A stretch of DNA of 64,000 nt from an uncultured Collinsella sp. (GTDB lineage: Bacteria > Actinomycetota > Coriobacteriia > Coriobacteriales > Coriobacteriaceae), in the NCBI GenBank assembly GCA_958403205.1, contig CATXWM010000005.1:1-64000 (forward strand), given 5' to 3'. Positions 1-8,955 of the stretch are shown piece by piece; position 1 is the first letter of the stretch; each line of letters starts with the position of its first letter. The notes beneath the pieces were generated by a model. That model was given only the letters and a program-made list of their open reading frames with translations. It was not told the origin of the DNA and ran no database searches. The position numbers were made by a program, and so were the translations under genes.

Positions 1-172
1 GATTCTAGGCGATGGCCCTCCCTTGCTTCTTACACCACGACTGTGCGCGCTACCCAGCAGGTCTCCCTGCCTTAGCAAATCTAAGGCAAAACGGGTTCCA
101 GACCGCTGAATCATGCCGCATAGGGCACGTCCGCAGTCCGGAACCCGGTCCAAATTGAGTTATTGCGCCGCG
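1..172 (-). ncRNA. Candidate structured RNA, identity unknown (window edge)
   Basis: This non-coding stretch lies downstream of argD and runs off the window. Bases 92-106 pair with 133-147. On the minus strand this is an unbroken 15-bp stem with two G-U wobbles; on the plus strand the same positions would be A-C mismatches, so the minus strand is favoured. Two more hairpins follow: 69-75 with 81-87 (AUUUG loop), and 57-61 with 66-70 (GAGA loop), which share two bases. The minus-strand text GGCAGGGAGACCUGC recalls a B12 box, but no other conserved cobalamin-riboswitch segments are visible. It could be a leader of the next gene, a small RNA, or a palindromic repeat. Confidence 0.35.
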
Positions 173-1456
173 TTAGCCCAAAACACCCGACAGTATCTCG
201 ATCAGACTGTCCACGTCGGCTTCCTCGCAGACGAGAGGCGGCAAGAAACGCAGCGTATGGGCACCCGTAGCGTTGATCACGGCACCAGCCCCCAATGCAC
301 GGGCCACAACGTCGTGAGCATCACCCGCAGTATCGTCAAGATCGCAGCCGAGCATCAGGCCACGGCCACGAACCTCTACCACATGCGGAAGCTTAGCCAG
401 CGCCTGCTCCATATAGGCGCCCACCTTGGCAGCATGCTCGGCATAATCGCCACGCACAAGCGCGGAGAGCGTCGCGGCACATGCCGCGATGGCCAAGCAG
501 CTACCGCCAAAGGTCGAGCCGTGGTCGCCCGGCTTAAACACGTCGGCAATCTCCTTCTTTGCCACGACGGCACCCATGGGCACGCCGTCGGCAATGCCCT
601 TGGCAAGGCTCATGATGTCGGGCTCCACGCCATAGGTCTGGAACGCAAACGGCTTGCCGGAGCGGAAGATGCCGCACTGGACCTCGTCGGCGATAAGCAC
701 GGCGCCCACTTCGTGTGCCAGGTCGCGCGCTGCCGCCATAAACTCCTCGGTCATGGGGTGCACGCCACTCTCACCTTGGATCGGCTCGAGCATCACGGCG
801 CAAATCTCGCTCCCCAGCTGCTTAAAGATCGCACGCAGTTCATCTACATCGTTGGGCGTGCAGGCCACAAAGCCACCCGGCAGCGGGCGGAAGCTGTCCT
901 GCAGCCAATCCTGCATGGTGGCGGCAATGGTCTCGAGCGTACGGCCGTGGAACCCGCCGCGCATGCACACGATGGTGTTGCCGCCATTACCGGCACGCTT
1001 GGCGTACAGGCGCGCGAGCTTCATCGAACCCTCGTTGGCCTCGGCGCCAGAGTTGGCAAAGAAGGTCTCCCAAACCTGCTCATCCGCAGCCGGGGCACCA
1101 AGAGCAGCTGCCGTGGTCTCATCGCCGGCGACAATGGCATCGGCAAGCACGCGCGCACCATCTACGTCGTCGTTAGCAAGCTTGGACAGCAGCGCCGCGA
1201 CCTGTCCGCGCTGCTCGATGTAGAAGTAATTGGAGACATGCATGAGCTTTTTGGTCTGTGCCTCGAGCGCCGAGAGCACGGCCGGGTCGCCATGACCTAG
1301 GCTGCACACGCCGATGCCGGCAAGAAAGTCGAGGTACTCACGGCCATCGTCGCCGGTGAGCTTCATGCCGTGACCCTCGACAAACTCGACCGGAGAGCGG
1401 CCAAAGGTATGCATAACGTAATGGGATTCAAGCGATTGCTGAGCTGCAAGTGACAT
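173..1456 (-). CDS. argD: Acetylornithine aminotransferase
   Basis: PLP-dependent class III aminotransferase of arginine synthesis, making N-acetylornithine from N-acetylglutamate semialdehyde. The 427-residue product carries the GAEANE motif (about 138-143), the PLP-phosphate region GGFHGRT (167-173), the IADEVQ motif (255-260) and the Schiff-base lysine in SLAKG (Lys286). About 30 extra residues at 95-127, rich in Ala and acidic residues, seem to be an insertion relative to typical ArgD (about 400 residues). An AAAGG sequence sits upstream of the ATG. It is the last gene of argC-J-B-D, 69 bp after argB. Related ornithine or GABA transaminases are possible by motif alone, but the operon decides the call. 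Confidence 0.95.
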   Translation of the reverse strand: MSLAAQQSLESHYVMHTFGRSPVEFVEGHGMKLTGDDGREYLDFLAGIGVCSLGHGDPAVLSALEAQTKKLMHVSNYFYIEQRGQVAALLSKLANDDVDGARVLADAIVAGDETTAAALGAPAADEQVWETFFANSGAEANEGSMKLARLYAKRAGNGGNTIVCMRGGFHGRTLETIAATMQDWLQDSFRPLPGGFVACTPNDVDELRAIFKQLGSEICAVMLEPIQGESGVHPMTEEFMAAARDLAHEVGAVLIADEVQCGIFRSGKPFAFQTYGVEPDIMSLAKGIADGVPMGAVVAKKEIADVFKPGDHGSTFGGSCLAIAACAATLSALVRGDYAEHAAKVGAYMEQALAKLPHVVEVRGRGLMLGCDLDDTAGDAHDVVARALGAGAVINATGAHTLRFLPPLVCEEADVDSLIEILSGVLG

Positions 1457-1525
1457 GAGATGCCTTTCGTTGGGCGCCAGACGGCGCGGGGCTATGGGTG
1501 CAGGAATTGGGCGGCTGCGGGTCAG

Positions 1526-2506
1526 CTAGACCGTCTGAAGCTTCTCGACCTCGTCAAGGTTCTCGGTCAGACGCGCAGCAAACGTCGAAAGCGGATGCGG
1601 ATGCGTATCGAACTCGTAAGCCGTCTCGGTGGAATGAATCACGGTGCCGACGCCGGCATCGGTCAGCAGCTCCAGGAGCAGCGAATGCGGCGTAGTACCG
1701 TTAATGATGTGGGCACGAAATACGCCGCCGGTAAGCGCATCGACGGCCGCACGCAACTTGGGAATCATGCCCTTATCGACCTCGCCGCCGTAGAGCATTT
1801 CGTTAACCTCGTCGAGCGTTAGGTTGGAGATAAGCGAGTCCTTGTCGCTAAAGTCCTTGTACAGGCCATCGACATCGGTCAAAAAGATCGCCTTATGCGC
1901 GTAGAGCGCCGCGGCAACGGCACCGGCGGCGGTGTCGGCGTTGATGTTAAAGAAACCGCCGTCCTCCCCCGCCGCGACGGTAGCTATGACGGGGATGTAC
2001 TCGCTATCGAGTAAGCGCTCGATATAGTCGGTGTTGACGTGCGTCACTTTGCCCACGCGACCGAGCTCGGGGTCGAGCGGCTCGGCGATGAGCGTGCCGG
2101 CATCACTGCCCGACACGCCCACGGCCAGGTTGCCGTGGTGGTTGATGGCAGCAACCAGCTCTTGGTTGACCTTGCCGCCCAGTACCTCGCGCACGATATC
2201 CATAGTCGCCGGCGTGGTCACGCGCTGGCCGTTCTTAAACTCGACGGGAATATCGTAATGGCTCAGCGCCTCGTTGATAGCCTTGCCGCCGCCGTGCACG
2301 ATAACGGGGCGCATACCGATGATCTTGAGCAAAACGATGTCGCTCATCACGTCGCGGCGCAGCTGCTCATCAACCATGGCGGCTCCGCCATATTTGATAA
2401 CAACCGTCTTGCCGGTCAGGTTCTTAATCCACGGCAGCGCTTCGAACAGCAGCTGCGCGGTTGCTTCGTTGGATTCGCTCGAACGACAATCGCGTGCGAA
2501 TTTCAT
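1526..2506 (-). CDS. argB: Acetylglutamate kinase
   Basis: Amino-acid kinase family enzyme that phosphorylates N-acetylglutamate, the second committed step of arginine synthesis. Visible motifs are the N-terminal lysine motif VVIKYGGAAM, the substrate loop VIVHGGGKAIN and the C-terminal PKLRAA segment. The open frame extends to a TTG at 2566, but the ATG at 2506 has a purine-rich GAGG site before it and gives 326 residues, closer to the usual 290-300; the 20 residues before it look untranslated. It lies 81 bp after argJ and 69 bp before argD. Whether it is inhibited by arginine cannot be read with certainty. Confidence 0.94.
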   Translation of the reverse strand: MKFARDCRSSESNEATAQLLFEALPWIKNLTGKTVVIKYGGAAMVDEQLRRDVMSDIVLLKIIGMRPVIVHGGGKAINEALSHYDIPVEFKNGQRVTTPATMDIVREVLGGKVNQELVAAINHHGNLAVGVSGSDAGTLIAEPLDPELGRVGKVTHVNTDYIERLLDSEYIPVIATVAAGEDGGFFNINADTAAGAVAAALYAHKAIFLTDVDGLYKDFSDKDSLISNLTLDEVNEMLYGGEVDKGMIPKLRAAVDALTGGVFRAHIINGTTPHSLLLELLTDAGVGTVIHSTETAYEFDTHPHPLSTFAARLTENLDEVEKLQTV

Positions 2507-2587
2507 AATCTGCCTCGTCTTTCGTATCGTTATCGCGCCGTGCTCCGCTATCCGCAATCGCGGCAAGATGCGCAGCGTGCCCGGAAT

Positions 2588-3865
2588 CTAGGAACGGTAG
2601 TCGCCGTTGATGGAGATGTACTCATGCGTGAGGTCGCAGGTCCACACGGTCGTTGCCGCGTCGCCTGCGCCCAGGTCGGCCGAGATCACGATCTCGGGCG
2701 CCTCGAAACGTCGTAGAGCCTCGTCCTCGTCAAAGGGAACAGTCAGACCGTCGCGACAGACGGGCATGCCCATCATGTCGATGGAAACGTCTTCCTGATT
2801 AAACTTCACGCCGCACTTGCCAAGCGCCATAGCAACGCGACCCCAGTTGCAGTCGTGGCCGGCGATGCAGGTCTTAACGAGCGGCGAGTTGGCAACGGCA
2901 CGGGCGGCGATATCGGCTTCCTCGTTGTTGGCGGCGCCGGTAACGTTGACCGTAACAAGCTTGGATGCGCCCTCGCCATCGGCGGCAATATTGCGCGCCA
3001 GGCTCTCGCACACCTCGTGCACGGCAAATGCCAACTCGTCAAAGGCATCGGAGCCCTCGACGATAGGCTCGGCATCTGCGGCAGCGGCGCCGGAGGCAAG
3101 CATGATGCAGGTGTCGTTGGTCGAGGTGTCGGAATCGACCGTCACCTTATTAAAGGTCTGCTTGACGGTCGAGAGCAGCAGGGCATGAAGTGCCGCAGAC
3201 TCGACGGGGGCATCGGTGGTGATAACCGCGATCATGGTGGCCATATTGGGCATGATCATGCCCGAGCCCTTGCACATTCCGCCTACCGAATAGACGTTGC
3301 CCGCATGGCCCGCAGCCTCACTGACGTAGGACACGGCGTACTCCTTGGAGTGCGTGTCGGTCGTCATGATGGCGCGAGCGGCATCGGCGCCACCATGGGC
3401 GGAAAGTGCCTCGTAGGCAGCAGGAATGGCGGTCTCAAACGTGTCGATCGGCAGAATCTGGCCAATCACACCCGTGGAGGCAACCAGAATCTGCTGGGGC
3501 TCGCAGCCGATGGCCTGCGATGCGATGCTGCACGTCTCGCGCGCACATGCAAGGCCGGTCTCACCCGTGGCGGCGTTGGCATTGCCGGAGTTGACCGAAA
3601 CGCCGGCGATGATACCGTAACCCTTGTCGGCACCGCCCAGGTTGGCGCGGCTCACCTGCACGGGCGCCGCGCAAAAGCGATTGGTGGTAAACACGCCGGC
3701 ACCGGGACAGGGTTTATCGGGCACGACGAGCGCGTAATCCAGACGCTCGGGGTTCTTGCGGAACCCAGCGTGGATGCCCGCAGCTTTAAAACCAGCCGCA
3801 GCCGTAACGCCACCCTCGACGGCGCGAATCTTGATATCAAACAGCTCGGTATTCATCGTCTTCAT
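2588..3865 (-). CDS. argJ: Bifunctional ornithine acetyltransferase / N-acetylglutamate synthase
   Basis: ArgJ recycles the acetyl group from N-acetylornithine to glutamate. The 425-residue proenzyme has the oxyanion segment STGVIG (130-135) and the self-cleavage motif KGSGMIMPNMAT; cleavage before Thr210 would give alpha and beta chains. Two in-frame ATGs compete. The first at 3865 follows AAGGAG by only 2 bases, and the second at 3856 (residue 4) by 11 bases, so the true start could be three codons in. No argA-like gene is seen here, so ArgJ may supply both acetyltransferase activities, though this cannot be settled from sequence. Confidence 0.95.
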   Translation of the reverse strand: MKTMNTELFDIKIRAVEGGVTAAAGFKAAGIHAGFRKNPERLDYALVVPDKPCPGAGVFTTNRFCAAPVQVSRANLGGADKGYGIIAGVSVNSGNANAATGETGLACARETCSIASQAIGCEPQQILVASTGVIGQILPIDTFETAIPAAYEALSAHGGADAARAIMTTDTHSKEYAVSYVSEAAGHAGNVYSVGGMCKGSGMIMPNMATMIAVITTDAPVESAALHALLLSTVKQTFNKVTVDSDTSTNDTCIMLASGAAAADAEPIVEGSDAFDELAFAVHEVCESLARNIAADGEGASKLVTVNVTGAANNEEADIAARAVANSPLVKTCIAGHDCNWGRVAMALGKCGVKFNQEDVSIDMMGMPVCRDGLTVPFDEDEALRRFEAPEIVISADLGAGDAATTVWTCDLTHEYISINGDYRS

Positions 3866-3990
3866 GACTCCTTATGTCAAACAAAAAACGGACATCGGTT
3901 GGTGCGCCATGCCAGTCGTAATCATGAGACCAGCTTAAGAGTGGCGCCCCACTCGATGCCCGACTACCAAATCGTTAACAATCGAATGTG

Positions 3991-5061
3991 CTACACCGGG
4001 CACGCCACTGTGGGCAAGCCTCGTCGCTCGGCAAAACCAAAGACGATGTTGGCGCACTGGACCGCCTGGCCTGCTGCACCCTTGCACAGATTGTCGATGG
4101 CGCCCGTCGCCACCAGAACGCCCGCGCGCTTGTTGAGCGCGAGGCCAATCTGGGCGGCGTTGGTTCCGACGACCGAAGCCGTCTTGGGCTGCTGGCCGGC
4201 GTCGAGCACGCGCACAAAGGTGCGTCCAGCGTAGAACTGCTTGTAATAGTCGACGACATCCTCAAGAGCCAGGGAGTCGATGGCCTGCGGCGTGAGCGGC
4301 AGCGTCACCGTGGAGAGCAGGCCGCGCTTGAGCGGTGCCAGATGCGGGGTGAAGACGACGCGATCGGTCAGGCCAAGGATTTGCTCAATCTCGGGCGTGT
4401 GGCGATGCTTGCCCACGCCGTAGGCTTCCAGGTTCTCGTCCGCGCTGCAAAAGTGGGTGCGGGCGTTGCAGGACTTGCCGGCACCCGTCACACCGCTGAT
4501 GGCATCGACGATCACAGGGCCACTCTGGGCAACCCAGCCGGCACGCTCGGCAGGAGCGGCAGCAAGGCTCGTTGCGGTGGGATAGCAGCCGGCGCAGGCG
4601 ACCAGCACGGACTTGCCGTCAGCATAATCGGATGCGGCGGTCTCCAAGTCCTGGCAGAACAGCTCGGGCAGGCCAAAAGCGCGGGTCTTGAGCAGCTCGG
4701 GGCTCGTGTGCTCGGCGGCATACCATGTCTCAAAGACGGACGCGTCGCTCAGACGGTAATCGGCCGAAAGATCAAAGCAGGAGACGCCAGATGCAAGCAG
4801 TGCGGGCACCTGTGCCATGGCAGCCGTGTGCGGCACGGCCAAGAAGACGGCGTCGCAGGATTTAAGCTCGGGGGCGTCATGCGTGGTGAAAACCAGATCG
4901 CTCACGCCAGCAAAGCTCGGATACACCGCGGACAGCGGCTGGCCGGCATCGGCGTTGGACGTAATGGCAACAAGTTCAAACTCGGGATGGCCGAGTACGA
5001 GGCGAATGAGCTCGGCTCCGGCATATCCAGCCGCGCCGACGATTCCAACCTTCAAAGACAT
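3991..5061 (-). CDS. argC: N-acetyl-gamma-glutamyl-phosphate reductase
   Basis: First gene of the operon; NADPH-dependent reduction of N-acetylglutamyl phosphate to the semialdehyde. The 356-residue protein starts with a Rossmann motif (VGIVGAAGYAG, 5-15) and has the catalytic cysteine in CAGCYPTA (Cys159). The ATG at 5061 is preceded by AAGGAG at good spacing. A 125-bp gap separates it from argJ. A 14-bp palindrome like an ARG box lies about 110 bp upstream of the start, which fits ArgR control; no argR gene is in the window. Confidence 0.95.
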   Translation of the reverse strand: MSLKVGIVGAAGYAGAELIRLVLGHPEFELVAITSNADAGQPLSAVYPSFAGVSDLVFTTHDAPELKSCDAVFLAVPHTAAMAQVPALLASGVSCFDLSADYRLSDASVFETWYAAEHTSPELLKTRAFGLPELFCQDLETAASDYADGKSVLVACAGCYPTATSLAAAPAERAGWVAQSGPVIVDAISGVTGAGKSCNARTHFCSADENLEAYGVGKHRHTPEIEQILGLTDRVVFTPHLAPLKRGLLSTVTLPLTPQAIDSLALEDVVDYYKQFYAGRTFVRVLDAGQQPKTASVVGTNAAQIGLALNKRAGVLVATGAIDNLCKGAAGQAVQCANIVFGFAERRGLPTVACPV

Positions 5062-5168
5062 ATCAGACTCCTTGTCTGCGATTTATGCACCGATGCGCAT
5101 TTCGCAGCGGTCGTTATGAAGTGGGTTGAAACTTTAGCACCAAAAGATGCATGAACACGTAAATGGCC

Positions 5169-5182
5169 TGCATATTAATGCA
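5169..5182. promoter_or_regulatory. Candidate ARG box (ArgR operator) upstream of argC
   Basis: The 14-bp sequence TGCATATTAATGCA consists of inverted halves TGCAT and ATGCA around an AT-only centre. Known ArgR boxes are TGAAT-N4-ATTCA with AT-rich centres; this site differs by one symmetric base in each half. It lies about 110 bp upstream of argC in otherwise GC-rich DNA. Inference from pattern and position only. Confidence 0.45.
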
Positions 5183-5227
5183 TTGAAACATTCCCGACAC
5201 ATTCGCTTGAAGGAATTGACAAATGGA

Positions 5228-5281
5228 GCGGGCCCCGTATTGACCGGCGCTCCTAACGGCGCCGGGCAATACGGGGCCCGC
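5228..5281 (-). terminator. Strong hairpin between PNPOx gene and argC
   Basis: Perfect 15-bp arms at 5228-5242 and 5267-5281, continuing after one mismatch into 7 more pairs (5244-5250 with 5259-5265). It sits 38 bp after the stop of the 5319-5729 gene. The T-run on the minus strand is weak (CATTTGTC), so termination is likely but not certain. Confidence 0.55.
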
Positions 5282-5318
5282 CCATGCGAAAACCAAGTTG
5301 TTAGGATGAGCCAGCTGG

Positions 5319-5729
5319 CTAGAGCTCGACCGGCACCCATTCGTCGTGATTGCAGATAAAAGCCTCGGGATCCTCGACGCTAAAGAAGACGAGCGTGGGG
5401 TCGTTAGGCCCCTCATAGTGCTCGCTCAAGCGCTCAAGATGTTTCCATCCGGCCTCGCGCATTTCGCTCGAAGCCCGGTCTTCCAGCCCCGCACGCCCGC
5501 GCAGAATCAACCAACCATGGCCCGGCCACCAACTCGTGGCCTCAAAGCGCTGGTTTTGCAGCAGCTCTTGCCACACATCTTTGGTGCGCGCTGTTACAAA
5601 CCACAGTTTGCCATCCTGGATCTGCGCAAACGAAAACGGACGCACATGAGGCTGTCCGTCAACGCTCGTCGCCAAATACCATGCCGGCACCGACGTCAGA
5701 TACTCCAACACCGTATTCAATCCGTCCAC
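5319..5729 (-). CDS. Pyridoxamine 5'-phosphate oxidase family protein (copy 1)
   Basis: A 136-residue split-barrel protein of the flavin-binding PNPOx-like family. The N-terminal pattern LTSVPAWYLATSVDGQPHVR, then PFSF and DGKLWFVTARTKDVW, matches small actinobacterial flavin or F420/heme-binding proteins of unknown substrate. It is a clear paralog of the next gene (5774-6220): both share VPAWYLAT/IPAWYLAT, HVRPFSF/RVRPFSF, DGKLWF and a C-terminal V/EE-L ending. The pair looks like a tandem duplication transcribed in the same direction, 44 bp apart. It is too short and divergent to be genuine PdxH. Substrate unknown. Confidence 0.8.
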   Translation of the reverse strand: MDGLNTVLEYLTSVPAWYLATSVDGQPHVRPFSFAQIQDGKLWFVTARTKDVWQELLQNQRFEATSWWPGHGWLILRGRAGLEDRASSEMREAGWKHLERLSEHYEGPNDPTLVFFSVEDPEAFICNHDEWVPVEL

Positions 5730-5773
5730 GTTTCCTCCTGTACTAGTTAGTTTGGGAACCTGGTTTGTGCGAG

Positions 5774-6220
5774 CTAGAGCTCCAGGCGCTCCTCGCTGCC
5801 GTCGATATCACAGAAGCGCGCGGCAATATTGCGGACCGAAAAGAAAGCAAGGCGGCCGTCGTTGGCACTCTCGTGTTCCTCGCCAATGCCCACCATGTGC
5901 TTAAAACCCGCTTGACGCACCTTGTCGCTCGCAACTGCGTCGTCCTCAAGTGCGGCTTCGCCGGTCAATACGATCCAACATTCCCCCGGCTTCCAGCCCG
6001 ATACCTCAAACTTGGGATTCGCACTCAGCTCCGCCCACACGTCCTTGTCGCGCGACGTGCAAAACCACAACTTACCGTCATCGACCATGGTAAACGAAAA
6101 CGGCCTCACGCGAGGCTGATGCCCGTCACTTGCATCGGTCGTGGCCAGATACCACGCCGGAATGCGCCTGAGATACGAACAGGCGCGCTCAAGCTGAGCC
6201 GTGCGGTCGTTGTCGGTCAT
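5774..6220 (-). CDS. Pyridoxamine 5'-phosphate oxidase family protein (copy 2)
   Basis: A 148-residue paralog of the 5319-5729 protein with the same split-barrel landmarks: RIPAWYLATTDASDGHQPRV, RPFSF, VDDGKLWFCTSRDKDVWAEL and WIVLTGEAALED. An AAAGGGG-like site precedes the ATG. It is the upstream member of the pair. Such proteins usually bind FMN and reduce unknown substrates; placement beside a riboflavin importer is suggestive of flavin use but is only association, since the importer operon ends 30 bp upstream in the same direction and read-through could co-express them. Confidence 0.8.
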   Translation of the reverse strand: MTDNDRTAQLERACSYLRRIPAWYLATTDASDGHQPRVRPFSFTMVDDGKLWFCTSRDKDVWAELSANPKFEVSGWKPGECWIVLTGEAALEDDAVASDKVRQAGFKHMVGIGEEHESANDGRLAFFSVRNIAARFCDIDGSEERLEL

Positions 6221-6250
6221 AGGGACCCCTTTCTTGCGCCCGAATCGCGC

Positions 6251-7051
6251 CTAAACAAGTTGAAGATTGATGACGATGACGCAGATGAGCAGCAACGCCG
6301 TCACTACCGCCGCCAACGCATCGCCGCGGCCAAATGCAAGCGCATGCAGGCGCGTGCGGCCCTGCTCGCCGTGATAGCAGCGTGCATCCATGGCGGCAGA
6401 CAGCGTCTCGGCATGGCGGAACACGCCCGTGAACAGCGGAATCGCCACACTGCCGAGCATACGCACGCCGCCGAGCGGACCGCCCATCACGCGCGCGCCG
6501 CGGCTTGCCTGTGCATCGGCCGTCTGCTTCATCTCAGTGGCAAACTGCGGCATAAAGCGTAGCGCGATACCCATGATCATGCCGAGCTCGTGCGCAGGAA
6601 GTCCCACACGCGCAAACGGCGCGAGCAGGCGCTCAAAGCCCGCGGTGAGGTCGAGCGTCGGCGTGGTGAGTGTAATGGCGCTCATGCCGGCCATCATCAA
6701 CGTCAGGCGGCACGCCATAAACGCCGCAGAACGCAGCGAGCCCTCGCTTATCTGCAGAAAGCCGAGCTGCCACAAGATGCGCCCACTCTGATCGGCAAAC
6801 AAGTTGAGCACCGCGACCACGACGACGATTGCCAGCAGCGGCGCCATCGATGATAGGACCCGGCGCAACGGCACCCGGGACACGGTATAGATCAGGACAA
6901 CGAAGATTGCGACCGGGACCAGTCCGCGGAAGCTGCTGACCGTGAGCGTCGTGATCAGAAACACAAAGCCCAAGAGCAACTTAGTTCGCGGGTCCAGGCG
7001 GTGGATCGCACTATCGCCGGGATAGTAGCTGCCAAACGAAAACGCCTCCAT
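6251..7051 (-). CDS. ecfT: ECF transporter transmembrane component
   Basis: EcfT couples the ATPases to the substrate-binding S protein in energy-coupling-factor vitamin importers. The 266-residue protein starts with the family signature FGSYYPGDSAIHRLDPRTKL, has about five to six hydrophobic segments, and shows the two cytoplasmic Ala-Arg-Gly-like coupling motifs (SRGARVMGG and DARCYHG). It overlaps the ecfA stop by one base, so translation is probably coupled. It is the last gene of ribU-ecfA-ecfT. Confidence 0.92.
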   Translation of the reverse strand: MEAFSFGSYYPGDSAIHRLDPRTKLLLGFVFLITTLTVSSFRGLVPVAIFVVLIYTVSRVPLRRVLSSMAPLLAIVVVVAVLNLFADQSGRILWQLGFLQISEGSLRSAAFMACRLTLMMAGMSAITLTTPTLDLTAGFERLLAPFARVGLPAHELGMIMGIALRFMPQFATEMKQTADAQASRGARVMGGPLGGVRMLGSVAIPLFTGVFRHAETLSAAMDARCYHGEQGRTRLHALAFGRGDALAAVVTALLLICVIVINLQLV

Positions 7052-8955
7052 CAGCAGCCCTCCTCTCGCGCGACCGTCTTGGATTTAGCAATGTCCGCGA
7101 CGTTAGAAGGACCGTCCGAGCAACCGATTAGCAGGTCCGCCAACTCGCCTGCCAACGACTCAACCGTATAGAGGCCGTCAAAGTGCAGCGGCACGCCCGC
7201 CTCCGTAAGCGCCAGCGCCATGCGCTGCGCGGCAGGAACGCCCAAACCGATCGATTTGAGCTCGTCGGCATGTGCAAACACCTGTGCGGGGACTCCCTCG
7301 CCAAACACCGCGCCTTCGTTCATCACAACGATGCGGTCGCAGCAATTGGCCAGGTCATCCATACTGTGCGAAACCATGACAACGGTCAGGCCCTCGCGAT
7401 GGAGTCGACCGATGAGCCCTAGGAAATCCCTGCGCGCAGCCGGATCGAGCCCCGCCATGGGTTCATCGAGCACCAGGACCTCGGGCTCCATGGCGAGCAC
7501 GCCGGCGAATGCCACGCGCCGTTGCTGACCGCCCGAAAGCTCAAAGGGGCTCTTGTCGCCGACCGTGGAAAGGTCGAGGCCCACGCGTGAGAGCGATGAC
7601 TCGACACGACGGTCGACTTCATCTTGCGGCAAGCCAAGGTTATGCGGACCAAACGCCACGTCCTGCGCCACGGTTTCGGCAAACAGCTGACGCTCAGGAT
7701 ATTGAAACACCACGCCGACCTTGGCCTTAACCGCGGCGGCGTCTTTCTTGTTTGACAGATCGAGCCCCAGCGCACGAACGGATCCCTCCTGGGGGCGAAT
7801 CAAACCGTTGAGATGCTGAACCAGCGTCGACTTACCCGAACCGGTATGACCTGCCAAGCCCAGGAACTCGCCGCGACGCACCGTCAGCGATACACCGCGC
7901 AGCGCCCACGGGCTGCTGGGGTCGTTTCCCCAGAGAGCCTGTTTGCTCGATTTGCCCGCAGTGGCCGAGCGCTTATGCCAGCGGCGGCGCTCGCGCGGAC
8001 TGAGCGAATAACTGTACGAAACATGGGATAGCTCGATGACGGGCTCCGACGCGTTGCCCTCGTTGCCTACCGGAACAGTGCCGTCAGCGATTTCCGACTG
8101 GGATACGGAAGACTGCCCCGCGATGCCTGCCCTACTTCGCTCGGCATAAGCCTGCGCAATCTCGGCGACCATATCCGCCTCACGCACCTGCGCGCAAACG
8201 GGCACGCCCTTCGCACGAAGCGCCATGCCCAAACGGCACGACTCCGGCATATCAAGGTTGAGCTGCGCGAGTTCGTCCGCCTGCGTCAAGATCTCCTCGG
8301 GCGTGCCCAACATGGCAACGCGGCCCGCTTGGAAGACAGCAACGCGATCGGCCTCAGCGGCCTCTTCCATAAAGTGCGTAATCATCACGATGGTCATGCC
8401 GCGTTCGTGCAGCGCGTGACAGGCCTTCATAAGGCCCTTGCGCCCGCGCGGATCGAGCATCGAGGAGGCCTCATCCAAAATGAGAACGCGCGGCTCCATG
8501 GCGAGCACGCCGGCAAGCGCCACGCGTTGCTTTTGACCACCCGAAAGCGCATGGGTCTCGTGGTGCTCAAAGCCCACCAGGCCCACGCCCTTCAGCGCCT
8601 CGCGTACGCGCTGCGCAATTTGCGCCGATGGCACGCCAAGGTTTTCGGGACCGAACGCAACGTCATCTTCGACAAGCGTTGCCACCAGCTGATCATCGGG
8701 ATTCTGGAACACCATGCCCGCGGTCGAACGAATGTCGTAGACCAGCTCGGGGTCGGACGCATCCATGCCGTTGATGCGTACCGTGCCCGCGTCGGGCTGC
8801 AGCAGTGCATTCAGATGCTTGGCAAACGTCGACTTGCCCGACCCATTACCACCGAGGATGCAGAAAAACTCGCCGTCCTCGATATTCAGATCGACGCCGT
8901 CGAGCGCCGGTACGGCACCGTCATAGCTAAAGGAAACGCCCCGACACTCAATCAT
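7051..8955 (-). CDS. ECF transporter double ATPase (EcfA1-EcfA2 fusion)
   Basis: A single 634-residue chain carries two complete ABC ATPase domains, where many bacteria have separate EcfA1 and EcfA2. Domain 1 (about 1-240) has Walker A GGNGSGKST, signature LSGGQKQR and Walker B VLILDEASSMLD, with the DEA form typical of one EcfA partner. Domain 2 (about 305-570) has GHTGSGKST, LSGGQQRR and VLVLDEPMAGLD. A linker with many charged and Gly residues joins them. It overlaps ribU by 4 bases and ecfT by 1. It powers riboflavin import here and, if it is a shared module, may serve other S components elsewhere. Confidence 0.93.
   Translation of the reverse strand: MIECRGVSFSYDGAVPALDGVDLNIEDGEFFCILGGNGSGKSTFAKHLNALLQPDAGTVRINGMDASDPELVYDIRSTAGMVFQNPDDQLVATLVEDDVAFGPENLGVPSAQIAQRVREALKGVGLVGFEHHETHALSGGQKQRVALAGVLAMEPRVLILDEASSMLDPRGRKGLMKACHALHERGMTIVMITHFMEEAAEADRVAVFQAGRVAMLGTPEEILTQADELAQLNLDMPESCRLGMALRAKGVPVCAQVREADMVAEIAQAYAERSRAGIAGQSSVSQSEIADGTVPVGNEGNASEPVIELSHVSYSYSLSPRERRRWHKRSATAGKSSKQALWGNDPSSPWALRGVSLTVRRGEFLGLAGHTGSGKSTLVQHLNGLIRPQEGSVRALGLDLSNKKDAAAVKAKVGVVFQYPERQLFAETVAQDVAFGPHNLGLPQDEVDRRVESSLSRVGLDLSTVGDKSPFELSGGQQRRVAFAGVLAMEPEVLVLDEPMAGLDPAARRDFLGLIGRLHREGLTVVMVSHSMDDLANCCDRIVVMNEGAVFGEGVPAQVFAHADELKSIGLGVPAAQRMALALTEAGVPLHFDGLYTVESLAGELADLLIGCSDGPSNVADIAKSKTVAREEGC

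Noticed and set aside
1..172. Cobalamin riboswitch
   Set aside because: Only a B12-box-like block is present; the other conserved segments would have to lie inside argD coding sequence and are not there.
2855..4234. Long plus-strand frame opposite argJ and argC
   Set aside because: Shadow of two well-supported minus-strand genes.
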